DNA of 37,762 nucleotides from REEB95 sp035934235 (GTDB lineage Bacteria; Pseudomonadota; Alphaproteobacteria; ATCC43930; CGMCC-115725), in contig DASYYB010000017.1 in NCBI GenBank assembly GCA_035934235.1, forward strand, positions 1 to 37,762. Direction: 5' to 3'. The notes below the pieces were generated by a model that was not told where the DNA came from, made no database searches, and saw only the letters and a list, made by a program, of their open reading frames with translations. The position numbers were made by a program, and so were the translations under genes. Positions 1-7,252 of this stretch are shown piece by piece. How positions within the stretch are numbered: position 1 is the stretch's first letter; each line of letters starts with the position of its first letter.

Positions 1-72
1 CGCCGTGACGTTCACGCCTGCGATGCGCGAGAAGAAATAGCGCCCGACACGCGGCTCCTCCCGCACGCGCAC
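1..72 (-). CDS. Partial CDS, unidentified (continues past left edge)
   Basis: An open frame runs leftward out of the window from a GTG at 72-70, directly after the TGA of the DUF1150 gene (73-75), so the two genes would abut with no gap. The visible start reads MRVREEPRVGRYFFSRIAGVNVTA with GTG taken as Met; it has no stop and a plausible residue mix. A second, very short frame nearby hits a stop after a dozen codons and was discarded. Only 24 codons are visible, so no family can be named. The abutting start suggests an operon with the DUF1150 gene. The call rests on an open frame and its position only. Confidence 0.33.
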   Translation of the reverse strand, partial: MRVREEPRVGRYFFSRIAGVNVTA

Positions 73-294
73 TCAATGAACGCTGAGCGGTTCCATGTCA
101 TTTTGGAGAACCGCGACCTGGGCCGCCGCGAACGTGTCCAAGACAGCGAGCTGTGTGCCGTTCGCGGCATGGACCGCGATCGCGGGCTGCCCGTCGATCA
201 GGACGCGCCGGATGTAAGCGAAGTCCTTCACGCCCCAGTACGCGAATTCATTCACCGAGCAGTTTTTGAGTCGCACGACTTCCTGGTCATTCAC
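73..294 (-). CDS. DUF1150 family protein
   Basis: A 73-residue protein resembling the short alphaproteobacterial DUF1150 family. The recognisable parts are a central 'DFAYIRRVLIDGQPAIAVHAANGTQLAVLDT' region, where a small domain mentions its own 'context' residues, and the C-terminal end 'NDMEPLSVH', very like the family's usual 'HDLETVSVH'. The frame opens upstream to an ATG at 360, but a strong purine-rich ribosome site (GAGGGAGGG) lies just before the GTG at 294, and the family begins close to there, so GTG is preferred. Function is not established for the family; members are often found beside small heat-shock genes, which are not visible here. It lies downstream of nrdJ on the same strand and abuts a cut-off gene on its left. 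Family assignment is fairly secure; function is unknown. Confidence 0.75.
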   Translation of the reverse strand: MNDQEVVRLKNCSVNEFAYWGVKDFAYIRRVLIDGQPAIAVHAANGTQLAVLDTFAAAQVAVLQNDMEPLSVH

Positions 295-469
295 GGTACC
301 CTCCCTCTCGATGGGTCGGCACGCGCGGTTAGCGGCCACTGATGTGGCGAACCCGGTCATCGTCGCGACAGCGTGACAGCGTTATGCCGCTCCAGCGAAG
401 CGACAAATCCATGAAAGCGGTGATCAGCTTGTGAGAATCCGCCCGCAATATGGCAGGCGTGAGTCGGAA

Positions 470-490
470 CCGTGTCCTTGCCTCACACGG
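470..490 (-). terminator. Possible stem-loop after nrdJ
   Basis: CCGTGT (470-475) and ACACGG (485-490) are perfect 6-base arms around a 9-base loop, 24 bases past the nrdJ stop. No T-run follows on the minus strand, so this could be a weak or factor-assisted terminator, or chance. The rest of the 295-513 gap shows nothing recognisable. Confidence 0.3.
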
Positions 491-513
491 GCTAAATTTC
501 GTTCACGAATCGC

Positions 514-2823
514 TCACCCGCACTTCGAGTAGTCGCAGCTCGTGCACTGGTCGCAGTTCTCGATGCGGATCAGCGCCGCTTGGCCGCATTTCGGGCACTG
601 GCGCAAGCCCGCCGTCTGGCCCGGCAGGTTCACCACTTGGCGCTGGGCCTCGACCGCCGCAGGCGCGGTCTTGGGCTGGATAAACCCGATCTCGATCATG
701 TGCTGCTCGATCACGTTGCCGAGCGCCGCCAGGATCGACGGCACATAGTGCCCCTCCATCCAAGCGCCGCCGCGCGGATCGAACACCGCCTTCAACTCCT
801 CGACCACGAACGACACGTCGCCGCCGCGGCGGAACACCGCGCTGATCATGCGCGTCAGCGCCACGGTCCAGGCGTAATGCTCCATATTCTTGGAGTTGAC
901 GAAGATCTCGAACGGCCGGAGCCGCCCGTCCTGCACGATGTCGTTGATCGTGATGTAGAGCGCGTGCTCCGAAAGCGGCCACGCCACCTTATAGGTGTGG
1001 CCGGGCAGCGCCTCGGGCCGTGACAGCGGCTGCGTCATGTAAACGACGCCACCCGCCTCGTAGACGTCGGCCGGCCGGGCCTGCGGCGCCGGCAGCGGCA
1101 GCTCGGCCTGCTTCTGGGGCTTGGCCGCTGGCTTCACTTCGAGCACCGCGCCCGTGACCTCGTTCGGCCGATAGGTGGTGCAGCCCTTGCAGCCGAGCTC
1201 GTAGGCCTGGAGATAGACATCCTTGAATTGCTCGAACGGGAAATCCGCCGGCACGTTGATCGTCTTCGAGATCGAGCTGTCGACGTATTTCTGCACCGCG
1301 GCCTGCATCACCACGTGGTCCGACGGCGCCAGCGCCTGCGCATCGACGAAATAGTCGGGCAGCGGCGCGCTGTCGCCTTTCAGGCGGCGGAACAGGCGAT
1401 AGGCGTGGTCCGAGACTTCTTCCTCGCGCCGTGCGCCATCCGGCATCAGCACGTTGCGCGTGTACTTGAAGCTGAACACCGGCTCGAGCCCCGACGAGAC
1501 GTTGTCGGCGAAGATCGAGATCGTGCCCGTGGGCGCGATCGAGGTGAGCAGCGCGTTGCGGATGCCGTTGGCGGCGATCGCCGCGCGCACCTCGGCGTCG
1601 AGGCCTTTTATGTTCTCGCCGGCGAGATATTTTTCCTTGTCGAACAGCGGAAAGGCGCCTTTCTCGCGCGCCAGCTCCGCAGAGGCGAGATAGGCGGCGC
1701 GCTCGATCGCCCGCATCCATTGCTCGGTCGTCGCCACCGCCTTGGCCGAGCCATAGCGCAGGCCGCACAGGATCAGCGCGTCGGCGAGGCCGGTGACGCC
1801 GAGGCCGATGCGCCGCTTGGCCTTGGCCTCTTTCGTCTGCTGCTCCAAGGGAAAGCGCGACGCGTCGACGACATTGTCCATCATCCGCACGGCCAGCGGC
1901 ACCAGCCGGTTGAGCTCGTCCATGTCGAGCTGCGCGCTCTCGGTGAATGGCTCCTTCACCAGTGCCGCGAGATTGATCGAGCCCAACAGGCACGCGCCAT
2001 AGGGCGGCAGCGGCTGCTCGCCGCACGGATTGGTCGCGCTGATGGTCTCGGCGTAATAGAGATTGTTCAGCCGGTTGATGCGGTCGATGAAGATCACGCC
2101 CGGCTCGGCGTACGCGTAAGTCGCGCGCATGATCTTGTCCCACAGCTCGCGCGCCTGCACCGTTTTGAAATGCGTGCCGCCGAAGGTGAGGTCCCACGGC
2201 GCGTCCTCTTTCACCGCCTGCATGAAGGCGTCTGTGACCAGGACGGAAAGATTGAACATGCGCAGCCTTCCGGGCTCGCGCTTGGCCTCGATGAAAGCCT
2301 CGATGTCGGGATGGTCGCAGCGCATCGTCGCCATCATCGCGCCGCGGCGATAGCCCGCGCTCATGATGGTGCGGCACATCGCGTCCCACACGTCCATGAA
2401 CGACAGCGGACCCGACGCATCGGCGCCGACGCCTTTCACCCGCGCGCCCTTGGGCCGCAGCGTCGAGAAGTCGTAGCCGATGCCGCCGCCCTGCTGCATG
2501 GTCAGCGCGGCTTCGCGCAGATGCCCGAAGATGCTGCCCATGTCGTCGGCGATCGTGCCCATGACGAAGCAGTTGAAGAGGGTCACGTTGCGGCCGCTGC
2601 CGGCGCCGGCGACGACTCGGCCTGCCGGCAGGAACTTGAAATCGCTCAGCGCCTCATAGAACCGCTCGGCCCAGACCGCGGGCTCGCGCTCGGGCGCGGC
2701 GAGGGCGGTGGCGACTCGCCGCCAGGTGTCCTCGATGGTGCGGTCGACCGCGCCGCCTTCCGGCGTTTTGAGGCGGTACTTCATGTCCCAGATCTGCTGC
2801 GAGATCGAGGCGACGGTGGGCAT
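514..2823 (-). CDS. nrdJ: Adenosylcobalamin-dependent (class II) ribonucleotide reductase
   Basis: Reduces ribonucleotides to deoxyribonucleotides using adenosylcobalamin as radical source, so it works with or without oxygen. The 769-residue protein has the class II landmarks. NPCGE at about 265-269 supplies the radical cysteine C267 and E269. C278 lies 11 residues later in ACLLGSINL, and C85 in LFNCFVMG completes the redox pair; this spacing matches the Lactobacillus enzyme's C408/C419. PTGTIS is at about 431-436 and KGCTTYRP is nearer the C-terminus. The last 27 residues are a cysteine-rich tail (C743, C746, C757, C760, C763, C768), a likely zinc site and/or disulfide shuttle. The frame can open at a TTG at 2847, but the ATG at 2823 has an upstream AGGA and gives the expected N-terminus. 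No B12 riboswitch was recognised upstream. A PduO-type adenosyltransferase gene at 22.3 kb could supply the cofactor. Confidence 0.96.
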   Translation of the reverse strand: MPTVASISQQIWDMKYRLKTPEGGAVDRTIEDTWRRVATALAAPEREPAVWAERFYEALSDFKFLPAGRVVAGAGSGRNVTLFNCFVMGTIADDMGSIFGHLREAALTMQQGGGIGYDFSTLRPKGARVKGVGADASGPLSFMDVWDAMCRTIMSAGYRRGAMMATMRCDHPDIEAFIEAKREPGRLRMFNLSVLVTDAFMQAVKEDAPWDLTFGGTHFKTVQARELWDKIMRATYAYAEPGVIFIDRINRLNNLYYAETISATNPCGEQPLPPYGACLLGSINLAALVKEPFTESAQLDMDELNRLVPLAVRMMDNVVDASRFPLEQQTKEAKAKRRIGLGVTGLADALILCGLRYGSAKAVATTEQWMRAIERAAYLASAELAREKGAFPLFDKEKYLAGENIKGLDAEVRAAIAANGIRNALLTSIAPTGTISIFADNVSSGLEPVFSFKYTRNVLMPDGARREEEVSDHAYRLFRRLKGDSAPLPDYFVDAQALAPSDHVVMQAAVQKYVDSSISKTINVPADFPFEQFKDVYLQAYELGCKGCTTYRPNEVTGAVLEVKPAAKPQKQAELPLPAPQARPADVYEAGGVVYMTQPLSRPEALPGHTYKVAWPLSEHALYITINDIVQDGRLRPFEIFVNSKNMEHYAWTVALTRMISAVFRRGGDVSFVVEELKAVFDPRGGAWMEGHYVPSILAALGNVIEQHMIEIGFIQPKTAPAAVEAQRQVVNLPGQTAGLRQCPKCGQAALIRIENCDQCTSCDYSKCG

Positions 2824-2874
2824 GGATGAGCGATCCTGAAATGACAAAAGCGCCGCGCCAACGGAGCGCGGCTG

Positions 2875-2888
2875 TAGTGGTCACTATA
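2875..2888 (-). promoter_or_regulatory. Possible nrdJ promoter/operator palindrome
   Basis: TAGTG-GT-CACTA (2875-2886) is a short palindrome about 50 bases upstream of the nrdJ ATG. On the minus strand it overlaps TATAGT (2888-2883), a fair -10 hexamer. No convincing -35 is visible, and it does not match the NrdR-box pattern as I know it. Weak evidence. Confidence 0.28.
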
Positions 2889-3010
2889 GCGCTGTTCCTG
2901 TTTCGTATCTAGGGCCGCTGGTCCGCCGCGGCCGTGGATTTCTTCAAATTGACCCGCTTTTTTAGAGCGGTGTGCGGTCGAGGACGCCCCGATCGTCCCG
3001 GCATGTCCGA

Positions 3011-3748
3011 TTAGAAGTGGTAATCGGCGCCGATGCGAACGTTGTTGTAGTGATTGCCCACGGCGGTGCAGCTCTTGAAGCCGCATTTCTGGGCCGTGTC
3101 GTAAAATAGCTTGCCGAGCGCGGTGTAGAGATACTCGAACCTGATCGACCATTTCGTCGCCGGCGCGTATTCGATGCCGCCGCCGAAGGTCCAGCCGAAC
3201 CGGATATCGTTGTTGCTCGTCTGGATCGGAGCGCCGACGCTGGCGTAGATCCGGCCATAGGCTAAGCCGCCGGTGACGTAGGGCAGCCAGTTACGATTGC
3301 CCGCAATGGCGGGCAGATCGTCGTCCCAACCGGCATAGCCAAGCCGCCCGCGCACGGTTCCGTACCAATCAAGCTGCGTCCGGCAAATCGGTCCGCTGCC
3401 GCCGCACCCATAGGCGGCGTTCGACGACGTCCCGCCTTTGGCGCTTGCGCCCGAAAGGTCCGTTTCCGCGCCGAGGACAAAGTTGTCGACTTGCCAGTTG
3501 TAACCCAGCGTTCCGCCACCGGTGAATCCGCGCACGCTGAATGAATTGGTGCAGGCGTTCGGCCCGGTACCTCCGTCGCAGTGCTGGCTGTTGCCCCACA
3601 GGTAACCGGTCATCCCGCCGATATAGAGTCCGCCCCAGTTATGAGCCTGGGCTGGTGGCGAGTTGTCCGCCCACGCTGGCGCGATCGTTATAAGCCCCCC
3701 CAGCGCCGCCGCGAACGCAGCGCCGCTCACCTTGATCCCCTGTTTCAT
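3011..3748 (-). CDS. Outer-membrane beta-barrel protein (Omp25/31-like)
   Basis: A 245-residue predicted outer-membrane protein. The N-terminus is a signal peptide (MKQGIKVSGAAFAAALGG..., with cleavage expected after the AWA at about residue 27). The mature part starts with 'NWGGLYIGGMTGYLWG', the usual first strand of small alphaproteobacterial porin-like barrels. It continues with alternating glycine/aromatic strands and ends in 'VRIGADYHF', the C-terminal aromatic residue that the BAM complex recognises. Four cysteines in two extracellular-type stretches could form disulfides. The frame runs upstream to an ATG at 3787, but the ATG at 3748 has a GGGGGG ribosome site and starts exactly at the signal peptide. 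It appears to be transcribed alone. The barrel class is secure; the substrate or structural role cannot be told. Confidence 0.85.
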   Translation of the reverse strand: MKQGIKVSGAAFAAALGGLITIAPAWADNSPPAQAHNWGGLYIGGMTGYLWGNSQHCDGGTGPNACTNSFSVRGFTGGGTLGYNWQVDNFVLGAETDLSGASAKGGTSSNAAYGCGGSGPICRTQLDWYGTVRGRLGYAGWDDDLPAIAGNRNWLPYVTGGLAYGRIYASVGAPIQTSNNDIRFGWTFGGGIEYAPATKWSIRFEYLYTALGKLFYDTAQKCGFKSCTAVGNHYNNVRIGADYHF

Positions 3749-3794
3749 CGATCCCCCCAGATCGTCGTCAATTTCCGTAAAAACCATGCCATTT

Positions 3795-3816
3795 GCCGAT
3801 TTTTTCTACAATCGGC
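3795..3816 (-). promoter_or_regulatory. Stem-loop in leader of the barrel-protein gene
   Basis: GCCGATT (3795-3801) and AATCGGC (3810-3816) form a perfect 7-base stem with a T-rich 8-base loop, 47-68 bases upstream of the barrel-protein ATG. If transcribed it would be a 5'-leader hairpin that could affect mRNA stability. No T-run follows the stem in either direction, so it is not a typical terminator. Confidence 0.3.
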
Positions 3817-3900
3817 TTGGGGGTGGTCGCTGGTTGGACCGGCGGCCGGCGTTGGACGTAGACTGGCGTTCAGCCCTGTCCACGCGACGAGGCCGTTGCG

Positions 3901-4149
3901 ATGCGAATCGAATCCTCTGCGCCCGATGCGTTGCTGATCCAATTCCTCGCCTGGATCGCGGCGCGGCCGCGACGGTACGGCGAGACGATGGAGGCGTGGC
4001 GGACCTCGTGCCCGCGCCTGCCGGTCTGGGAAGACGCGGTCGAAGCCGGTTTGGTCGAAATCGTCGCCGGCAGCGAGTCGGGTATGCGCGCGTGCGAAGT
4101 TCGCCTCACGGCTGCCGGTCGGGCCCGACTCGGCGGTACGGAAGGCTGA
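3901..4149 (+). CDS. Small conserved hypothetical protein
   Basis: An 82-residue basic protein (LIQFLAWIAARPRRYGETMEAWRTSCPRLPVWEDAVEAGLV...), probably cytoplasmic as it has no signal or membrane segment. It resembles a family of short uncharacterised rhizobial and related alphaproteobacterial proteins recalled for the 'ARPRxYGxxMEAWRxxCPRLxVWEDA' pattern. The predicted fold is a few helices followed by a strand and a basic tail (VRLTAAGRARL), consistent with a small winged-helix-like shape, but no DNA-binding role is shown. The ATG at 3901 follows GAGG at a loose spacing. It diverges from the barrel-protein gene and converges with plsC. The composition and pattern make it a likely real gene; the function is unknown. 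Confidence 0.62.
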   Translation: MRIESSAPDALLIQFLAWIAARPRRYGETMEAWRTSCPRLPVWEDAVEAGLVEIVAGSESGMRACEVRLTAAGRARLGGTEG

Positions 4150-4206
4150 ACGGTCCGATAGGGAATTATCCCGGCGAATAAGCGCTGTAGACTGGCAGTT
4201 AGGTCC

Positions 4207-4263
4207 TTATCCACAGATTTATCCCCAAGGCTTTCCCACAACTTATCCCAAGGGTTATCCCCA
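4207..4263. repeat. Five tandem DnaA-box-like 9-mers
   Basis: In the convergent gap between the 82-residue gene and plsC lie TTATCCACA (4207-4215, a perfect DnaA box), TTATCCCCA (4219-4227), TTTCCCACA (4232-4240), TTATCCCAA (4243-4251) and TTATCCCCA (4255-4263, overlapping the plsC stop). All face the same way, with starts 12, 13, 11 and 12 bases apart, close to one helical turn. A further TTATCCCGG is at 4166-4174. This resembles the DnaA-binding arrays of replication origins or DnaA-titration sites. It could also be a degenerate 12-base tandem repeat with no role. No obvious AT-rich unwinding region adjoins it, and the usual origin genes (dnaA, hemE, parAB) are not in the window. Confidence 0.6.
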
Positions 4264-5001
4264 GGCGCTCCAAGGGCCATGGCCGCGCGCTCTCCCTTCG
4301 GCGACGAGCGCGTCGGTCGCCGATTCGATGCGGCGTTCGAGCTCGGCCATGAATTCCGGCCGCTTCTTTCCGGGCGGGATCGGCGGCAGGATTTCCACCA
4401 GCACGGTGCCGGGCCGGCGCAGGAAGCGACGCCGGCCCCAGAACAGTCCGGAGTTGAGCGCGACCGGCGCCACCGGCAATTCGAGGTGCTGATAGAGCGC
4501 GGCGATGCCCGGCAGGTACGGTTGCTTGGCGTCGACGGCGGTGCGCGTGCCCTGCGGAAAGATCACGATGGCGCGCTTGTCCGCCGCGACGCGCTCGGCG
4601 CGTTTCACCATGCGCTTGAGCGCACGTGCCGCCGCGCCGCGATCGACGGCGATCGAGCCGGCCTTGACCACGTACCAGCCATAGAACGGCAGCCAGCCGA
4701 GCTCGCGCTTGATCACGACGGCGCAATCGGGAAACAGGATCGTCGCCGCCAGCGTGTCCCACGCCGATTGATGCTTCATCGCGATGATGCACGGCCCGGC
4801 CGGTAGGTTCCGGCGGCCGCGCACTGCGTAGTCGAGGCCGACGATGCCGCGCAGCAGCGCGAAGACGCCACGCGCCCAGAACGTGCCGAAGGCCAGCATG
4901 CCGCGCCGCGTGCCGAGCAGGAACGGCAGGCCGGCGAAGGCCATCAGCGCCGTCCAGCTCCAGAACGCCAGCTGGTAAACGACCGAGCGCAGCAGGGTCA
5001 C
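4255..5001 (-). CDS. plsC: 1-acyl-sn-glycerol-3-phosphate acyltransferase
   Basis: Adds the second acyl chain in phosphatidic-acid synthesis at the inner face of the membrane. The 248-residue protein has the four motifs of the family in order: HQSAWD (77-82, the HX4D catalytic pair), GSIAVDR (115-121), FPQGTR (148-153, with Gln in the usual Glu place) and PVAPVAL (about 176-182). An N-terminal hydrophobic stretch (about 8-30) anchors it. The start is a GTG at 5001 whose last base overlaps the TGA of the ydcF-like gene (GTGA), so translation is likely coupled. A longer open frame upstream is an out-of-frame shadow of that gene. It is the last gene of the ftsE-ftsX-ydcF-plsC cluster. The stop lies inside the DnaA-box-like array. 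Confidence 0.92.
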   Translation of the reverse strand: MTLLRSVVYQLAFWSWTALMAFAGLPFLLGTRRGMLAFGTFWARGVFALLRGIVGLDYAVRGRRNLPAGPCIIAMKHQSAWDTLAATILFPDCAVVIKRELGWLPFYGWYVVKAGSIAVDRGAAARALKRMVKRAERVAADKRAIVIFPQGTRTAVDAKQPYLPGIAALYQHLELPVAPVALNSGLFWGRRRFLRRPGTVLVEILPPIPPGKKRPEFMAELERRIESATDALVAEGRARGHGPWSAWG

Positions 5002-5594
5002 GAACGTGCCGCGCCGCCTTGCGCCTCGCCGATCACCCACGGCCGGACGATGCCGGCGAGATACTTGGTGTATTCGTTGACGATCAGGCTGAGCGTCCCG
5101 GGCCACTCCCACCACTGGCCCTGCTTGACGTTGCCGGCGAAGACCGGATTCGGAACGATCGTCATGCCGGGCATGGCGCGCGTGAACTCGAGCAGGCTGC
5201 GCGGCATGTGATAGGCCGAGGTGACGAGGCGGAGAGAATGATAGTTTTGCTTGCGCATGAAGGCGGCGGTCTCGATCGCGTTGCCGGCGGTGTTGTCGGC
5301 GGTATGGCCGAGGACGATGCAGCAGGCGAGGGTGTCGGACGCGTTGGCGCTGTGCAACAGCGCCGGCACCGACACGCCGGGATGTACGCCGGTGACGAAC
5401 AACGTCTTGCCCATGCCGGCCGACAGCAGCTGCAAGCCGTTTTCGACACGCAGGCTGCCGCCCGTCAGCACGACGATGGCGTCGGTGCGGGTTGTCGGAT
5501 CGTCGACTTCGTTGGGGATCTGGCTGGCGAACCAGAACAGGCCCAACAGCCACAGCACGGCGAGCGTGCCGAGCAGCATGATGAAACGCCTCAT
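4998..5594 (-). CDS. YdcF/ElyC-like DUF218 family protein
   Basis: A 198-residue protein with one N-terminal membrane segment (about 5-23) and a DUF218 domain, probably facing the periplasm. Family signatures are 'TDAIVVLTGGSLRVENGLQLL' (about 37-57, split here only by its own flanking residues), 'TADNTAGNAIETA' and 'VTSAYHMPRS'. DUF218 members include ElyC, linked to envelope and undecaprenyl-phosphate-lipid carrier metabolism, and YdcF; the exact reaction here is not known. It starts at an ATG (5594) overlapping the ftsX stop (ATGA) and ends on the plsC start (GTGA). This tight placing between division and phospholipid genes suggests an envelope role. The family call is secure; the function is inferred. 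Confidence 0.88.
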   Translation of the reverse strand: MRRFIMLLGTLAVLWLLGLFWFASQIPNEVDDPTTRTDAIVVLTGGSLRVENGLQLLSAGMGKTLFVTGVHPGVSVPALLHSANASDTLACCIVLGHTADNTAGNAIETAAFMRKQNYHSLRLVTSAYHMPRSLLEFTRAMPGMTIVPNPVFAGNVKQGQWWEWPGTLSLIVNEYTKYLAGIVRPWVIGEAQGGAARS

Positions 5595-6481
5595 GGCAGC
5601 CGTCTCAAGGTCGTCAGCACGGTGAGCCGCGCGGTCGTCATCGCGACCAGCCCCGCGATCAAGGGCAGCACCGCCAGCACCGCCCAGTTCCAGCCGCGCA
5701 GATGCAGCGCCGGCAACAGCGTCACGCTGTCGCCTAAAAACGCGGCGGCGCTGGCCGCCTGGCTCAGCGCCACCAGCGCCGCCGCCGCGAGCACCAGACC
5801 GGCGACGCCGCCGATCAAGGCAAGGCGCAGCGCCTGACGCTCGAACTGGCGCGCGACATAGGAATCGCGCGCGCCCATCAGGTGCAGAAGCTCGATCGTG
5901 TCGCGGTGGACCGCCAGGCCGGTGCGGGTGGCGAACGACACGCTGACCACCGCGACGCCGCCGATCAACACCAGGATGGCAATAGCGGTCAGCTCGGCCG
6001 AGCGCGCGAAGCGCGCCAAACTGTCGAGCCAGAGCTGATGATCGTCGAGCGTCGCGCCCGGCGAAGCAGTCGCCAGTTGCGCGCGCAACGCGGCGAGGTT
6101 GGCGTGGCCGCCGGGATCGAGGCGCACGTCGATCAAGCGCGGCAGCTCGAGATCGGCCGACGACAAGGCCGCGCCCAGCCAGGGCTCGATCAGCTTGGCG
6201 GTGGCGGCGCGGTCGATCGGCGTCGCGCTCTTGACGCCCGGCGCCGCGTGCAGCACCGCCAGCGCCGCGTCCAGGCTTTTGTCGTTCGGGCCCGTCGATG
6301 CCGGCAATTCGACCGTCAGCGTGCCGGTCAGGCTCTCGTCCCAGCGCGCCAGCGCCCGCTCCAAATCCATCACCGCGGCCAGCGCCAGGCCGGCGAGGAA
6401 CACCATCAGCAGCGTCAGCGCCGGCAGGAAGCGGCCGCTGCCGTCGCGGCCGAACGGAATGGCGAGGCCGGGCGCGCTCAC
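5591..6481 (-). CDS. ftsX: Cell division protein FtsX
   Basis: The membrane subunit of the FtsEX complex, which couples ATP hydrolysis in FtsE to activation of peptidoglycan hydrolases at the septum. The 296-residue protein has a first membrane helix (about 18-38), a periplasmic loop with the 'LTGTLTVELPA' strand and a C-terminal block of three hydrophobic segments (about 165-190, 213-238 and 262-285). This is the standard FtsX layout and length. The ATG at 6481 overlaps the ftsE stop (ATGA), and its own stop overlaps the next start, so all four genes of the cluster are probably translationally coupled. The call rests on topology, its FtsE neighbour and the conserved order; FtsX sequences vary widely. 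Confidence 0.92.
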   Translation of the reverse strand: MSAPGLAIPFGRDGSGRFLPALTLLMVFLAGLALAAVMDLERALARWDESLTGTLTVELPASTGPNDKSLDAALAVLHAAPGVKSATPIDRAATAKLIEPWLGAALSSADLELPRLIDVRLDPGGHANLAALRAQLATASPGATLDDHQLWLDSLARFARSAELTAIAILVLIGGVAVVSVSFATRTGLAVHRDTIELLHLMGARDSYVARQFERQALRLALIGGVAGLVLAAAALVALSQAASAAAFLGDSVTLLPALHLRGWNWAVLAVLPLIAGLVAMTTARLTVLTTLRRLP

Positions 6482-7155
6482 GATGCCGCCCGCGCGGCGG
6501 TCGCCGCCGCCAGCTCGCCGTTTTCGAGATGCAGCACCGGCCGGCTGAACTGTCGCGCCAGCGCCGCGTTATGGGTAGCGATGATCAGCGTCGTGCCGAG
6601 CTTGTTGAGTTCCTCGAACAGCCGCAGCAGCCGCAGCGCCATGGCGTCGTCGACGTTGCCGGTCGGCTCGTCGGCGACCAGCAGCTTGGGCCGCGCCACC
6701 ACCGCGCGGGCGATGGCGACGCGCTGCTGCTGGCCGCCCGACAGCGTCGGCGGCCTGGCGTCGAGCTTGTCGGCCAAGCCGACCCATTCGAGCATCTCGC
6801 GCACATTGTCGCGCAGCTTGGCTTCGGCGACGCCCGCGACACGGAGCGGCAACGCCACATTGTCGAACGCCGAGAGATGCGGGATGAGGCGGAAATCCTG
6901 GAACACGATACCGATCTTGCGCCGCAGCGGCGCCAGGGCGGCGCGCGTCACGCGCGACAGGTCTTCGCCGAACAGCGATACCAGGCCGCGCGACGGCCGC
7001 TCCGCCAGCGCGATCAGGCGCAGCAGGCTCGTCTTGCCCGCGCCCGACGGGCCGGTGAGGAAATGGAACGAGCCGGCATCGAGTCGCAACGTGATGTCGC
7101 GCAGCACCTCGGGCCCGGTGCCATAGCGCATGCCGACATTCTCGAACCGCACCAT
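6478..7155 (-). CDS. ftsE: Cell division ATP-binding protein FtsE
   Basis: The ATPase of the FtsEX complex, an ABC-type protein of the divisome. The 225-residue sequence shows Walker A GPSGAGKTS (35-43), Q-loop 'VFQDFRLIP' (about 84-92), ABC signature LSGGQQQR (138-145), Walker B LLVADEPTG (158-166) and the switch histidine H195 in THN. The Q-loop 'FQDFRLIP' is typical of FtsE. The start chosen is the ATG at 7155, which fits the family N-terminus MVRFENVGMRY; the open frame extends upstream into the gap, without support. No strong ribosome site is seen. It is first in ftsE-ftsX-ydcF-plsC and diverges from the MJ0042 gene across a 97-base gap. Confidence 0.96.
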   Translation of the reverse strand: MVRFENVGMRYGTGPEVLRDITLRLDAGSFHFLTGPSGAGKTSLLRLIALAERPSRGLVSLFGEDLSRVTRAALAPLRRKIGIVFQDFRLIPHLSAFDNVALPLRVAGVAEAKLRDNVREMLEWVGLADKLDARPPTLSGGQQQRVAIARAVVARPKLLVADEPTGNVDDAMALRLLRLFEELNKLGTTLIIATHNAALARQFSRPVLHLENGELAAATAARAAS

Positions 7156-7252
7156 CGCCGCAAGATGGCATGCGGCGGCGGCGGCGGTAAAGATGGCCCG
7201 CCGCCGCGATGCGCTTCCGTGGCGCGGCGCGGGCAGAGTATAAGGAGCGGCG

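Noticed and set aside
2824..3010. A cobalamin riboswitch before nrdJ
   Set aside because: The gap is only 187 bases and no B12-box-like core or matching arms were recognised; the same holds for the region before the adenosyltransferase gene.
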